64,000 nt of DNA from Liriodendron chinense (GCA_003013855.2 PVNU02003874.1:1-64000); one strand, 5' to 3'; counted from the first letter of the stretch, positions 22,164-34,840 are shown. Program-made: numbers and translations. Notes: generated from the sequence alone by a model not told the origin.

Positions 22164-22675
22164 TGTTGGGGAACCATGGAAGCAAGCACCAAGTCTAATC
22201 AAACAAGCGATAAACAAACACGAGAAAATAATTTCAAAGAACACACAATTTTACATGGAAAAACCCTTGTAGAAAAAAATCACGGCACAAAACGACAAGC
22301 AATCCATTGTGAAAATGAAAGTACAAGAGATGGAATCAACTTACAGATATGAAAATTTCTAGATTTGTCCCTTCTAAACTCTAGAAATGATTTTTCCCTC
22401 CTTGTTCTAGCTTAATCCCATATTAACAATATATTTATAACACCCACACAAATTAGAAACTAAAATCTTGTATTTTTACAAAATCGCATGCTTTGTCAAT
22501 CGTTACACTTCGATCGATCAAGTGCCATCGACCAATTGTAGATTAATCGAGGACCCATGTTTGATCAACCGAACACGACCAAAATTGTCCAACAAGTTAG
22601 CTTGAGAAAATTCAGAATTCTCAATCGATCAAACTCCCCTATTCTAGTATTGATTAATAACACTTGATTCCAACA
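22164..22675 (-). repeat. Copia LTR (3' LTR of the minus-strand element)
   Basis: Bounded by TGTTGG and CCAACA. Shares blocks such as CATGGAAAAACCCTTGTAGA and AAGTACAAGAGATGGAATCA with the other LTR. 512 bp. Confidence 0.85.
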
Positions 22676-25600
22676 ATCTCCACCATGACTTTAATCTTAA
22701 TGCTTCATTGTTTCAAACTGCTTCCTCCATTAATCATCTTCATCATAGCCTCATCACCATCATCACTTTTTGTGCATATTTTGTCTTCATTCCTTCTTTG
22801 CCAAAGAAGTAAAACAAAAACTGAATCTACAAGAACTACCTTCGTAAGCATATCCGTTGGATTCACACTCATGTGGATCTTTTTAAGAATAACACTACAT
22901 TCCTTTAGCACTTGTCAGATAAAAATGATGACGAAAATCAATATATTTAGTACAAGAATGATATACAGAATTCTTCGCCAAATTGATCGTGCTTTTGCTA
23001 TCACAATTCAGTAGATTGGCCTCTTACTGAAGCCCCAATTTATTCATCATTTCTCTCAACTAAACTGTTTCATTAAATGCCTCCATCACTGTTATATACT
23101 CAACTTCGGTTGTGAAAAGAGTCACCATAGACTAAAGCTTTGACATCTAACTGATAGCTCTACCCTCTAGCATAAACAAGTAACTCGAAGTCGACCTTCT
23201 ATTGTCCACATTTCTAGCATAATCCAAATCCACGTAGCCTACAAGTTATCCCAATGATTTTTCGAATGTTAAGACATCGTCATATGTACCTCATAGATAC
23301 CGAAGTAGCCATGTTACTGCCTCCAAGTGTTGCTTACCGAAGTTAGACACGTTTCTGCTCACAACACCAACTTCTTATGTGAAATATCTGATCTCGTAGA
23401 GACTATGTCATACTTCAAACTACCAATCGCGCTTGAGTAGAGCATAAGAGACTTATACTTCTTTTCTTCATCTGTAGTAGGACATTGCTATAGAAAAAGT
23501 CAAAAGTGAATAACGTAGGGTGTGCTAATCGGTTTAGCCTTGTTTATCTCAAACTTGACTAAGAACTTCTTAATGTATTCTTCTTGAGAAAACCATAGCC
23601 TGCTCCTTTCCTTGTCTCTGTATATATCAACATCGAGAATTTTCTTTGCAACCTTTAGATCGTTCATCTCAAATGTCCTTAATAGCTAAGTCTTTAATAT
23701 GTTGATCTCAGACATGCTATGGTTGATAATAAACATGCAATGAACACAAAATATCAGTATAATGAACTCCATGTCACTCAGTACCTTAAAGTAGACACAA
23801 TGATCATATTCATTCTTAATAAACCGCTGACTCATAATGAAAGTATCAAATTTCATGTACCACTGCTTAGGTGACTGTTTAAGGCCGTACAACGACATCT
23901 TCAACCTGTAAACCTTAGTCTTTGACTCCTACACCTCAAACCCCTCTGGTTTCTTTATGTAAATCTGTTATTCTAATATTTCCTATGTAAGAAAGCAATC
24001 TGCACATCCATTTATTCTACTTCAAGATTATTGGGTAACCAACACTAACATAAATATGATAAATACATACTTGACAACTGACACAAAATATCTCACTAAA
24101 GTCGACGCTTTCTTTCTGAGCATACCCCTTCGCAATCAATCTCGCCTTGTACTTATCCTATTTCTTCATGTAAATCCATTTGTACCCGATTGCTTTTTGT
24201 CCAACGAAAGCTCCATCAGCTCCCACATCTCATTCTTGTACAAAGAGTTGATTATCTCATCTTACATCGCCATCATCCACTTCTTAGCATCTTTATCTTT
24301 CAATGCTTCTTGGAAGGAAGATAGATCCCCCTCATTCATAATGAAGTAAATGCAACATTCGAGTCGTCTTTGTATCTTGCCGGTAACCTGCGATCTCTCT
24401 GTGAATTTCTCCTCATAGGTGGTGGCTCCACTTGCTTCTATACTTGTTCCTATGACTTGACTTCTAGCTGTATTTCACCTTTGTTAATTTCAACATCAAT
24501 CACCGATGACTTCTCTATTTCCTTGTATTCATCCTTGCAGGGTAATGAATTCTCATATCTCGACTAATTATGATCTTTTGTGTGGCTTGGTCATACAAGA
24601 TGTGTCCTTTCACACTATCGCCATAACCAATAAAGGTACCCTTTTCACCATTTGGTTTAACTTATCTCGTTCTATTGATGATACACGAGAGTAAGCATCA
24701 CAACTAAATACTCGTAACCCTGAGTAGTCCATTTCATGACCACTCTACACTTCCTCTGAAATTTTACAATCAATGGTCATAGACGGGGTCTGATTCACTA
24801 AATAACAAGCCGTGTTCATGACCTCAATCTATCGCTCCTTACCTAATATAGCATTACTCAACATGCTTCAAGCTCTCTCCAAGAGCATCTTATTTATTCA
24901 TTCCGTCACACCATTCTGCTCGGGTGTATACCTAATTATATTGTGCTTCAATATCCCTTCATATTTACAAAATTAATTAAATTTCCTAAAAGTGAATTCT
25001 CCACCGTTGTCTGTCCTTAACAGTAATTGGTTATCATATATGCAATGCTTACATATATTGAAATTAGCACTCTTAAATATAGGAATTAAACACCGATCAG
25101 AAAGTACCTTTATACCACTCTCTCTCTCATGTGGCCTAGGCACGCACCACAAACGTGCTGATGTAGATTCCGTTATCAATGTTGTAGCTCCACTTGGTAT
25201 GATATTCCTAATAAGCTTGTAAAGCTTACTGTTATACTATGCTTTCATCATAATAAGTGCCCCTTTGAAACCTTTGGGAAATAATCAAATTCGATGAACT
25301 TGCACCCAAGTGCTTCGAGAACTCTCGAAAATATCAGATTCTTCCTTAGATCAGGAACGTGTCTCACATCTATTGGGACACTTCATCCCATCAAACATCT
25401 TGATGCACACCGATCCTATAACAACTACCTTACAGGTAAAGTCAATGCCCATAAATACCTGACCACCATCGTACTCACTGTAACTGGTGAACTAACTCCG
25501 ATGAGAAGTCGTGTGGTATAAAGCCCCCAAATCCAAACTCCACTCATTGCTAAGATACCCGTATTTTGATGCAGTCAATACGTCACAACCACCCACCTCC

Positions 25601-26411
25601 TCATTGGATTTTGTTGCATTGGCCTCTCTCGGTGAATCATCTGACTTCTCTACTTTCTAGGTCTTAAGATTCCAACAATCCTTCTTCATATGTCCCATCC
25701 TTCCATAATTCCAGCACTTTATCTTCCCTCTTGGATCTAGATCGAGGCTTTCCATTCTCTTACTTAGATTGTCTATCTCGGATAAACAATGCATTTATAA
25801 AAGACCCTTCTCCACTTCTTTTCTTTCTCAACTACTTTAAGTGAACTGCTGAGATAACAACCTAAACGTCTAAGGTATCTCTACCACAGTACAAAGTATC
25901 CACCAGATACTTATAAGATTTCGAAAGAGACGACAACATGATTAAGGTTTTATCTTCTTCCTCCATCTTAACTTCTACGGTTGTCAATTTGTAAATTAAT
26001 TGATTGCAGTTGCTGATGTGATCATTAAGGTCCGACCCTTCCACCATCTTCAGTTTATACAATTATAAATAATTTGTGAGAGACGTCATCATGTACAAGC
26101 TTTCTAACTTCGTCTAAAGCTTCGCGGTGATTTTCTGGTCAAAGACATTATAGAGGACTTGGTCAGATAGACGTAATTGAATCGAGGTTATCGTCCTCTA
26201 ATCAAGTTCTTCCCACTCTCCATCGTTTATAGTCGCAGGACACTTTGCTATGCCAAAGAGTACCCGTTGCAGCCCTTGCTGAATTAGAAGGCCTCTTATA
26301 ATCACCTTCTATAGTTTAAAGTTATTTTTTCCGATGAACTTCTCTGTCTTATACTTTACGTTTGATCCTTTCATCGTCATGTCTCGGATTCAAATTCAAA
26401 TCTTAACATAT

Positions 26412-26426
26412 AGCTCTGATACCACT
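26412..26426 (-). other. Copia primer-binding site (tRNA-iMet)
   Basis: On the minus strand AGTGGTATCAGAGCT follows the LTR directly. TGGTATCAGAGC is the usual initiator-methionine tRNA complement of plant copia elements. Confidence 0.9.
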
Positions 26427-26962
26427 TGTTGGAGAACCACAGAAGCAAGCATTGAGTTTAATCAAATAAGTGATAAACAAACACAAGGAAACAATCTTAG
26501 AGAACACACGATTTTATGTGGAAAAACCCTTACAGGGAAAAAATCACAACACAAAACGATAAGCAATCCATTACGAAAATGAAAGTACAAGAGATGGAAT
26601 CAACTTACAGATGCAAAAAACCCTAGATTTCTCAATTTCAAACCTTAGAAATGATTTTTCTCTTCTTGCTCTACCCTAATTCCGTATTAACAATGTATTT
26701 AGAACACCTACACATAACTAGAAACTAAAACCACATACTTCCATAAAATTATATGCTCCATGGATCGTTACACTTTGATCGATCAAAGTGACATTGACCA
26801 ATTATCGATCGATCGAGGACTTATGTTCTATCGATCGAATGCAGCCAAAATTGTCCACTGAGTTAACTTGAGAAAATCCGAAATTCTCGATCCATCCAGA
26901 CAGGGGTTCGATCAATTGAACTCCCCTATTCTAGCATTGATTAAAGGTACCCAAATCTAACA
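26427..26962 (-). repeat. Copia LTR (5' LTR of the minus-strand element)
   Basis: Begins TGTTGG and ends CTAACA, 536 bp. Visibly diverged from its partner by many substitutions and small indels, which implies an old insertion. Confidence 0.85.
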
Positions 26963-27410
26963 CTAAACTTTATAAACAACAGAGAAAGAAAACGAAAAAG
27001 AAAGGAAAGAAAAAGCTAAATAAGAGAAGTTATATAATTCTCAAGCAGAATGATTACGTCATCCCCTGCTATTGCAAAGATTGGGTAAACGTGCACTAAT
27101 GGGGTAGTTATCATTGGTTTTAAACCTATGTAAATAGAGTTCCACAATCTTAATTATATTACATGTGGACAATTTTGTGAGTGCCTTGCATATTAACCAG
27201 CACAGACGCTGGAGTGTCCAAGTTATATTTTCATGGGTAAAACTGAAAACCATTTTGAAAACCTTATTTTTATGGATTGTTTGTTTTTTAATTCACTATT
27301 TTAAAAACTTGAAAGTAGGTGGCAATTATTTTGCATCATAATTTCAACACCATTCTCAAAGCGGAGTTGATGTTTTGTTTTCTGAATGCTAAAATCAAGG
27401 TGGAGTGTGA
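26963..27410. other. Intergenic, no recognisable feature
   Basis: Purine-rich start (AGAAAGAAAACGAAAAAGAAAG-like) then A+T-rich sequence. No exon or terminal repeat seen. Confidence 0.5.
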
Positions 27411-27414
27411 ATTT

Positions 27415-27852
27415 TATGTGAGGCTCACTATGATGTATATGGCTTATCCACCCCGTCCATCCATTCTGCGAGCTTATATTAGGGCATGAACCAAAAAATA
27501 AGGCAGATCTAAAGCTCAAGTAGACCATATCACAAGAAACAATGGGAATTGATGACCTACTGTTAAGAAAATTTTGAGGGCTTCAGAAGTTTTGGATCAA
27601 ACTGATATTTGTGTTTTGTTCTTATCCTATGTACGTGTGACCTTATGAATAGGTTAAATGACAAATAAACAGTCTTCTAGGCCCTAAGGAAGAAAAAACA
27701 TTTTAATAATAGAAATTTTACGACTATTGTTTCTTGTGGTGTGGGTTACTTGAGCTTTGGATCCGTCTGGTTTTTAGGCTCATGCCCTAAGATGTTATGG
27801 TAAAACAGATGGACGACATGGATATCTCACATACATCATGCTGATGCCTACA
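27415..27852. mobile_element. GGGGCCCACC-family MITE
   Basis: Left arm GTGAGGCTCACTATGATGTA; right arm GATGGACGACATGGATATCT then CACATACATCATG. Interior core words are present in both orientations. Confidence 0.65.
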
Positions 27853-28193
27853 AATTTATAAGTCAGTCCTTTTTGGACTGATTTTCAAGATGGAAATATT
27901 CACAAAAATCAGACATGCATATAGGGAGCAATAATGATCCATTACCATGCATTTCCAGTGAAAATAGAATATGAAACAGCCCCTAACTGCAAAATCACTC
28001 CTGTACTTGCATAAATCAGTAAACCAACCCACGTACAAAAGATAGGAGAAGAGAACGATAGAGAAATTAGGGGGAGAAATGGTATGGCTAGATGCTAAGG
28101 GAGAAGGGCGCTCATGGTAGTTGACCCATTTTAGCATTTTTCTGTGCGGTAGCCACTTGAGTTTTCAATTTGCCTCATTTTCCATTTACAGGT
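27853..28193. other. Intergenic, no recognisable feature
   Basis: No exon seen. Ends at the left breakpoint of duplication block 2. Confidence 0.5.
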
Positions 28194-28221
28194 AAAATTC
28201 CAATCCAACCATCTACAACAG

Positions 28222-28352
28222 GCTATGATGACCGACGATATGTTGGTGGGGATGTATCTCAGCAAGAGGAGGCTGGGCCAGGCGCTAAAAATGTGGCCGG
28301 AGGAGCTATGGGTGGGCCAGGTGCTGACAATGTCGCCTGAGGTGCTGCATAC
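28222..28352 (+). pseudogene. Orphan copy of the last MADS exon
   Basis: After an AACAG acceptor it reads GCTATGATGACCGACGATAT, matching exon 10 of the MADS gene (6066-6158). It has lost one base after GGGATG, so the frame breaks, and the GGGCCAGG(T/C)GCTGA.AATGT part is doubled internally. The other nine exons are not present nearby. It is a by-product of the segmental duplication. Confidence 0.85.
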
Positions 28353-28743
28353 GGGCTACAGTGGATGGGAACACATGGTATGAGTAGCAATTTGTGCTGT
28401 CAAGGGACGATTTGAAATCTTGCTGAGTTGAGTTGACTCAGATGAGTTTCAAGTCGAGTCACCGAATTTTAGAACTATGCACATTACTATAATAAGGGCT
28501 GCCAACTGTGCAGCTGTTTTGAGGTCTGATCCAACACCAGTGGGCAATGAAAAACCTAGGTTCGACCCTGGCCCGGTCCCATGATGGGCCAACATATATG
28601 GGCCTTACACTGGATTGGGAAGATACTGCTCGGTCCAAGCTTGAGTCTGGTCCAGTCACCCAGTTTAATGAATGATCCTGTCTGTTGACTAGATGCACCT
28701 ACCGTGCATGTACTGTGGCCCAAAAATCAACCTAGTTCAATCA

Positions 28744-28744
<1 letters not shown>

Positions 28745-28803
<59 letters not shown>
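28745..28803. repeat. (AT)n microsatellite
   Basis: About 29 uninterrupted TA dinucleotides inside block 2. The matching place in block 1 (about 9905) has only CATTTATTACTACAC. Confidence 0.9.
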
Positions 28804-28805
<2 letters not shown>

Positions 28806-29498
28806 TTTGTACGTCCAACTAAGTTGGCATGTAGGGCCCACCAAACTGCCTTTGAAAAAGAAAAAAAAAATCCTAGATGCATGGCTCCGTGCAGGCCGAA
28901 TCAAACGGCCTTGTCTTTTGGGGTCGGGCAGGGACCTTGGACGATATATGACTGTCCAAGCCCAAAGTCAAACATGCTAGCCTGGCCCATTTCAAGTCAT
29001 CCGGTAGGCCACCTCACTATGAAAAGAATGGACGGTTTATGTAAACTTGGCAATGCTCCCTTGCAAATTATTGTTGCCCACCAGATTAGTGGACAGGCCT
29101 GATTTATATATGTACGCAGGCATCTTCACAGCGGGGTCCAGTTATGCTCTGCTGGAAGTTTGCAAAACAAATAGATGGCCAGGATTAAAAAAGAAGAAGT
29201 TGTTTTAGCCATCCGATTGTTTTATACATTATGGTCCACCTGAGGGATGATGAAAGGTGCGGCCACATTTTTGGTCCAGAAAAACTAAACAGTTTGGCTA
29301 CCTGATGGAAAGCTCTGATCTTGCACATGCGTGTGGGCTTAGCAAATCACCATATAATCCAGACGAAAATATTACTGATAATCCATTCAATTTCGTGTTA
29401 TATAAGAGGGCTTGGCGTCCTGTGTATTACATTTTATTGCCCAAGAGATTAAAAAAAAATATACATCGAGAGAAAATTACAAAGAATGTGACCCGTCT

Positions 29499-29607
29499 AA
29501 CCTCTGATGGTACACACAAAATCATCACTATATCAAAGGCTAGGCCTTTTGAAACCTCTGATGGTACACACAAAATCATCACTATATCAAAGGCTAAGGC
29601 CTTTTGA
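29499..29607. repeat. 54-bp tandem duplication over the stop codon of oxidase copy 2
   Basis: AACCTCTGATGGTACACACA ... AAAGGCTA.GGCCTTTTGA occurs twice, the second unit covering the last codons and stop. Copy 1 has a single unit (10396-10450). Confidence 0.85.
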
Positions 29608-32600
29608 AACCTCTTGTTTCACCACAGCCCATGATAGAAGAAGGCAGCTTCCCAACCTTCTCCACCCCTTCTTCAAACACCACGCCCATGCCCAAGTAGA
29701 AATGGGCTTCTATATGGCAATGGAAGGCCCAGACGCCAGGGTTATCAGCCCGAAATCTCAGCGCGGTCCAACCATATGGATGGACCGGCACCGTGTTCTT
29801 CATTATCGGGTCCACCAAGTTGTACTTCTTTGGGTCATTCACCGGATCAAATCTTCCGTTCCCATAGCCCAACACCCAGAAGTCGTGCCCGTGCAGGTGC
29901 CACGGATGTGTCTCGCTGTTGCTTGGGTTCATCGTGTTTGCGTTCTGTAGTATAATGTCCACCGTTGAATTGAACTGTAACCGGTATATCGAGTTACTAG
30001 AAGTGGCATTGGTATTATTCGCAATGCTGTATATGTCATAATTCACATAGTCATAGGTCTCCGGTGGTGGGGTCTGATCGAAGACATGGGTTAAGTTCTC
30101 CTTAAGCGCAACTAGATATGGTGTGTGAGGGAGGGAGAAGGATACATTGTTAACAGACCAGCGAGTGTAGCCATTGATTCTGTTTTGTGTGTTGAGGAGT
30201 ATGATCACCCTATCAGAGGTGAGGGGAGGTTGGTGGATGTAGCCCTTGTGGGACTTGATCATGCGACTTTGGACCAACCGGACATTGGTGTCATTCCAGA
30301 GTGGTCCAGTTGATGGGGGCGTGGGAGGTGACCTTCTTGGATGGTTTGGATAGTAGTTGAAGATTGCCAGACCGGTCGGAGTATTGGGTTTCCGGCTGAC
30401 CACATTTGTGGTGGCCCAGTAGTTCCTTGAAGGGTCTTGATCTGCTTTCACCAGGACGGAGTATGTCTCGCCCGAGTAGAGATATAGATCTTTGACGACG
30501 AAAGGTTCGACGTAGTGACCGTCCGCTTCCACTACAGTCATGTTGTGTCCCTGATAGAAATGAGTAACAAAATCAAATTACTAAGTATTCCTTAATATAG
30601 ATTACATATTTTAAAATTTTAATTAGGTGGATGAGTATACGCCTATACGCCGGTGTATGTTTGATCATCCACCATCGATCCCAGGGGCCAATTGTGAGAT
30701 AATATCCTATCATCTTGAGTCAGATCTTGTGCATGGACATATACATTGTAAAATGGTGTATATCTCGATTGTGATATTTAGAAATGCTCTTATGACTAAG
30801 AAACTGAATGGCTTTGATTAGAGGGCCATAGAAATTACCTCGATTGCAAAATTAAGAGCGGATAGAGAAGTCAGACTGCCGATCCGCAGGCGGTATGTCT
30901 TCCCGGGCACCACCGTTAACACATAAGGCCCGCACTCTGGATTGGACGTGTTGCAGATCGCAGCACTGTTGGAGCTCGAAGGACTGACTAGGGAGCAATT
31001 GAATCTTCCCTTTCCTTGTATCAGAAGAGACTGCAAAACAATGAAATGAGAAACCCTTACATATCTTAGAGTGCAGAAATGTTATTTGTCCAAGGAGTAA
31101 TACTAATCATTTGGATAGTTTATACACTAAAACCCAGTGTATAATCCATCCTATTGTGCACAGCCACATGGATGGGCCAACACCAAAAGATCAGATATCA
31201 GTTGAACGATCGCCACCGTTCGGTCAGCGGGCTTTGCCCAAAACTAAGCTATTGATCATGTCGTTACCAATATCCGATTGGTGCGATTTTTTTATATATG
31301 GCCCATCGAGCATATCGATCTGGTTGTACTGCAGAGATTTGGTGAAACTAAAATGGTTCGTTGGAGAATTACCTCTGGCTCATTCACCCATTGAAACGGT
31401 ATGGATGATAGGCCGGTCGCTTGTTCGTAGGTGCTTTTGTGCCACCAGTCAGTAAGGATGATGCTTCGATCATAGTCGTACTTGAATGGTTCGATGACCC
31501 CATCAGGGACGGACACTCGAATGGAGCCGAAGAGGCCGGCTTCTCTTTGCATTCCATAGTGTGCATGGTAAAGGTAAGTTCCTGGCTGTAATATTTTCAA
31601 AGTAGCAGAAGTAATTTAGAGACGTTACTAATCCTCAATTACAGAGATAACATGCTGTATTATACCCATGGCATAGATGTATGCGATCGAGACCGTTCAA
31701 ATCACTGACCGGATTCTGGATGGAGCAGAATCAAAAAAAATATCAACCATCAGATTTATCCCTGGGAATTTGGATGAGTCCCTGTTATGCTTTTAGCCAT
31801 TCATTTTGATAGCAATCGACCAGAAGACTGTGGTTGTTTTATCAGTGTGATTTTCAAGACACACTTCAATCAAACGTGCCCCACATTTTAGATGGTCTGG
31901 ATGGCGTGTTAGGGTTTGGACAATCAAAATTGGACGGTGATAAGGAGTGGGCTCTATTTGAACCACTACCTTCTTAAAGGGAAGCGGATTGCGTACTGAG
32001 TAGCTCCGCAGGCTAGCGTGCGGAGTAAACTCTGTGGGGCCCACAGTGATTTACGTTTTTTATCCACTCCGTCCATCCATCTTAACAGAAAATTTAGCTA
32101 TGGTGCCAAAAAATGAAGCATATCAAAATCTAAAGTGGACCACACCACAAGAAATGTGTGAACTGAATGTCTACCATTGAAAAATTCTTGGAGGACACAG
32201 AAGTTTTGGATCAAGCTGATATTTTTGTTTTCCCTTCATCCATATCCATGTGATCTTATGAACAGGTTGGATGACAAATAAACATCACTGTAGGGCCTGG
32301 GAAGGTTTCAACGGTGGAAATCATTATTCCCATTGTTTCCCGTGGCATGGTCCACTTGAGATTTGAATATGCTTAAATTTTGGGCTCAACCACTAAAATG
32401 AGCTGGAAAAACATATGGACGGAATAGATAAAGCACATACATTCTAGGTGGGCCCACCTGAGTTTACTCCGCACGATAAGAGCGTGCGGAGTTACTCCGC
32501 AAGCAATCCTCCGCACGCAATCCGATTCCTTCTTAAAGGCTAAAAAGCAAGGGCCCCACCTTACTCATCAAACATTTAAAAGTAAAAAGCCGCGTCTTTA

Positions 32601-33966
32601 CACCCTTTCCTGTCAATTGCATGCACGCCTTTTTACGCTGCCTTTTCTATTTTCGCTTTTTAAAAGTAGAAACGTGGGCCCCACGCGGTTTTCTCCCTCC
32701 GCAAAAGGAAAAGGTAAATTATTTCACATGGAGAGAAATAGACTCAGGCTTTAGCTTGGCACCTATGGCTCAATCTTGGGTGGGCTTGGACTCGAGTCAC
32801 TTTAACCCAACTCAGCTGGACCGACCGGACTTCATACATGCATATCTTCTGTTTTACAAATATGCTGTTCCAATAATCCTTGGTCAGCCAACACATGCAT
32901 CTCGTCTCTACTTCTTTGTGCATGTGTGACCCACTTGATCAATGGATGGATTAGGAACATTCACCTAGAAAATAGGGATCTTATCAATTTTGAGTTGGGA
33001 GTGGTTGGGCTAGGTCAACCCAGGGTTAACCGTTTCGGGAATTGCGGTCAGGCCTTGGGGCTCTCAATGTAGCCCTTAAGAGAGAAAAATGGGTGTTGCA
33101 TTGAAAACATTGGGTGCGGGTATCAGTTCACGAAAATGGTGCTGGCTTGATTTTTGTGTTCCTATTTTAAGTTATTTTCTTTCCTTGCTTATCCTTCTTC
33201 TTGTTTTCTAGCTGGCAAGAAAGAGACATCATCACATGCAGCCTTTCCCACCAACACTTCAAGTGTGTGCGGGATCAAAGGGCAGGCCGCAGGCCACACC
33301 ATGATGATCAGCTGTACAAACTCCATATCCCATTGAGATGGAGGGTGGGTGATTGACTACTACTGAATGATGATCTATTTTCTCAACTATTGTACAACCT
33401 GCACCGTCTGATCAGAGCAACGTGGCCACCAAAAGATTTGATTCGTTTTGATATGATGCAACCAGAGAGAAGAAGCAAATGCAATTGACTTGGATGATTG
33501 AAACTTACCCTATCAACTACAAACTTGTACACGAACGTGTCCCCGGGCGTGATCGGGCACTGCGACACACCTTCCGTCCCATCGCTCCACGGTGTTCCGA
33601 TCTGCGCAAATAATCGATATTCTTTCAAATCACAAAAACATCACCATTTCGATATCGGTATGACCGATACTACACATGGATCAATAACGGTACCTGTCGA
33701 ATCCCATGCCAATGGATGGCAACGTTCTCTGTGAGTAAGCTGTTCTTGAGCTCGACGACGACGGTATCACCTTGTTGGGCTAAGATGGTGGGCCCAGGAG
33801 TCTTGCCATTGATGGCAATGGCCAGCTTCCTATAGCAATCAGGAGCTTTAAATTGGTACTGGACCTCCCATTTGTAGCGGCGTATTTTAGCATCAACCGT
33901 CGGGGTCAGAGAGATGAAGAGACCCAAGAGAAGGAATGTGAATAACTTGAAAAGAGAAGTGCCCAT
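29594..33966 (-). CDS. L-ascorbate oxidase copy 2, intact (575 aa)
   Basis: Secreted blue copper oxidase expected to oxidise apoplastic ascorbate with four-electron reduction of oxygen to water. Exons (minus strand): 33966-33694, 33601-33509, 31585-31373, 31030-30839, 30550-29594; introns of 92, 1923, 342 and 288 bp, all phase 0 with GT/AG borders. A signal peptide (MGTSLFKLFTFLLLGLFISL) precedes the mature start near residue 27. Three cupredoxin domains follow. Ligand motifs: HWHG at residues 85-88, HAH at 129-131, HPWHLHGH at 472-479 and HCHIEAH at 534-540, with axial Met545. Together these give the complete type 1 and trinuclear copper sites. Several N-x-T/S glycosylation sites are visible (for example NATS, NSTV). 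Length fits plant ascorbate oxidases (about 550-590). Laccase was considered, but the spacing IGTPWSDGTEGVSQCPI and SLLIQGKGRFNCS are ascorbate oxidase features. Likely the only functional copy here, since copy 1 is frameshifted. Confidence 0.94.
31981..32527. mobile_element. GGGGCCCACC-family MITE in oxidase copy 2 intron 2
   Basis: Ends GAAGCGGATTGCGTACTGAG and, inverted, GAATCGGATTGCGTGCGGAG. Flanked on both sides by CCTTCTTAAAGG (31969-31980 and 32528-32539), which includes the target duplication. Same subfamily as 12472-12970. Confidence 0.85.
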
Positions 33967-34080
33967 CTTTCCAAATAATCAAAAACCAAAGATGGGTTTT
34001 GTAGAAAATAGGCCACCAAATGCTAGAAAGGAGGTTGCAGTACCCCAAGAACAGATATATGGCTTTGATGAATGGAATCC

Positions 34081-34090
34081 ATATATATAA
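34081..34090 (-). promoter_or_regulatory. TATA box of ascorbate oxidase copy 2
   Basis: TTATATATAT on the minus strand, 115 bp upstream of the start codon. The surrounding promoter stretch (ATGGATTCCATTC-like) is shared with copy 1. Confidence 0.6.
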
Positions 34091-34212
34091 CGGTGGGTGT
34101 TGTTTGACGTTGAATAATGGAAAGTGCGACGCTGCTTCATATAAAGTCAATGGTATTTTTGTATTTACATCTTCAACAACTAGATGAGTGGTCTACAACG
34201 GCGGCTTGGATG

Positions 34213-34764
34213 GAAGCGGATTGGGTACTACCCCAGGACGTAGAGAGACATACGGTTCTGTCAGGGGCTCTGTGAGTCCCACCGTGATGTATGTGTTTTA
34301 TCCACGCCGTCCATTCATTTTAGCAGTTAATTTTAGGGCATAATCCCAAAAAAGAGGAAGATGGAAGGCCCAAGTGGACCACACCACAGGAAGCATGGGA
34401 GACAATGATACTCACCGTTGAAAACTTCGTAGGGCCCACAGTGATGTGTATTTTCCATCCAACCTGTTAACAAGCTCACATAGACTTGGATGAAAGGAAA
34501 ACATAAATATCAGCTTGATCCAAAATTTCTATGACCCCCAAGAAATTTTCAATGGTGGGCACTTAATCTTAACTGTTTCCTTTGTTGTGGTCCCCTTGAG
34601 AGTTTCTTCCCCCTTATTTTTGGGCTCATGACTTAAAATGAGATGTGAAAATTGATGGACGGCTTAGATAAAATACATACATTAAGGTGGGCCTCACAGA
34701 GCCCCTGACAGGACCGTCCATCTATAACTGCGTCCTGGTGGGGGTAGTATCCAATCCGGGACCG
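34213..34764. mobile_element. GGGGCCCACC-family MITE with perfect 9-bp target duplication
   Basis: Ends GAAGCGGATTGGGTACTACC and, inverted, CGGTCCCGGATTGGATACTA then CCCC. GCTTGGATG flanks both sides (34204-34212 and 34765-34773). Block 1 has the empty site with one GCGTAGGTG at 18362-18370 in the same flanking sequence. A 9-bp duplication is typical of Mutator-like elements. Confidence 0.9.
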
Positions 34765-34840
34765 GCTTGGATGACACCGATGCCTAGATGATGGAGTGTA
34801 GTTCTCTGTAACAATGGTAGGCAGCTCTTAAAAAAAAACC

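Larger units (their letters stand above)
22164..26962 (-). mobile_element. Ty1/copia LTR retrotransposon, decayed
   Basis: Two similar direct repeats (22164-22675 and 26427-26962) bound a 3.75-kb interior read on the minus strand. Next to the right repeat is a tRNA-iMet primer site (26412-26426); next to the left repeat is a short purine tract (GGTGGAGAT inverted, 22676-22684). In order on the minus strand: a gag piece (26062-25862, with SNCNQLIYKLTTVEVKMEEE), a zinc knuckle near 25740-25690 in which the second Cys is Tyr (CWNYGRMGHMKKDC), an integrase piece with DNGGEF (about 25000), and reverse transcriptase with LYGLKQSPKQWYMKFD (23904-23686). The catalytic YVDD-type motif has become CVHC. 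Many stops and shifts make it non-autonomous. Flanks CAAAA and CTAAA may be a decayed 5-bp target duplication. Confidence 0.9.

Noticed and set aside
28704..29102. Open frames with long Ile-Tyr repeats
   Set aside because: They are translations of the (AT)n microsatellite.
10434..33966. Laccase as the identity of the two oxidase genes
   Set aside because: Copper motifs alone fit laccase. However, TPWSDGT after HWHGIRQ, YHAHYGMQREAGLFGS and SLLIQGKGRFNCS, plus the exon structure, match plant L-ascorbate oxidases better.
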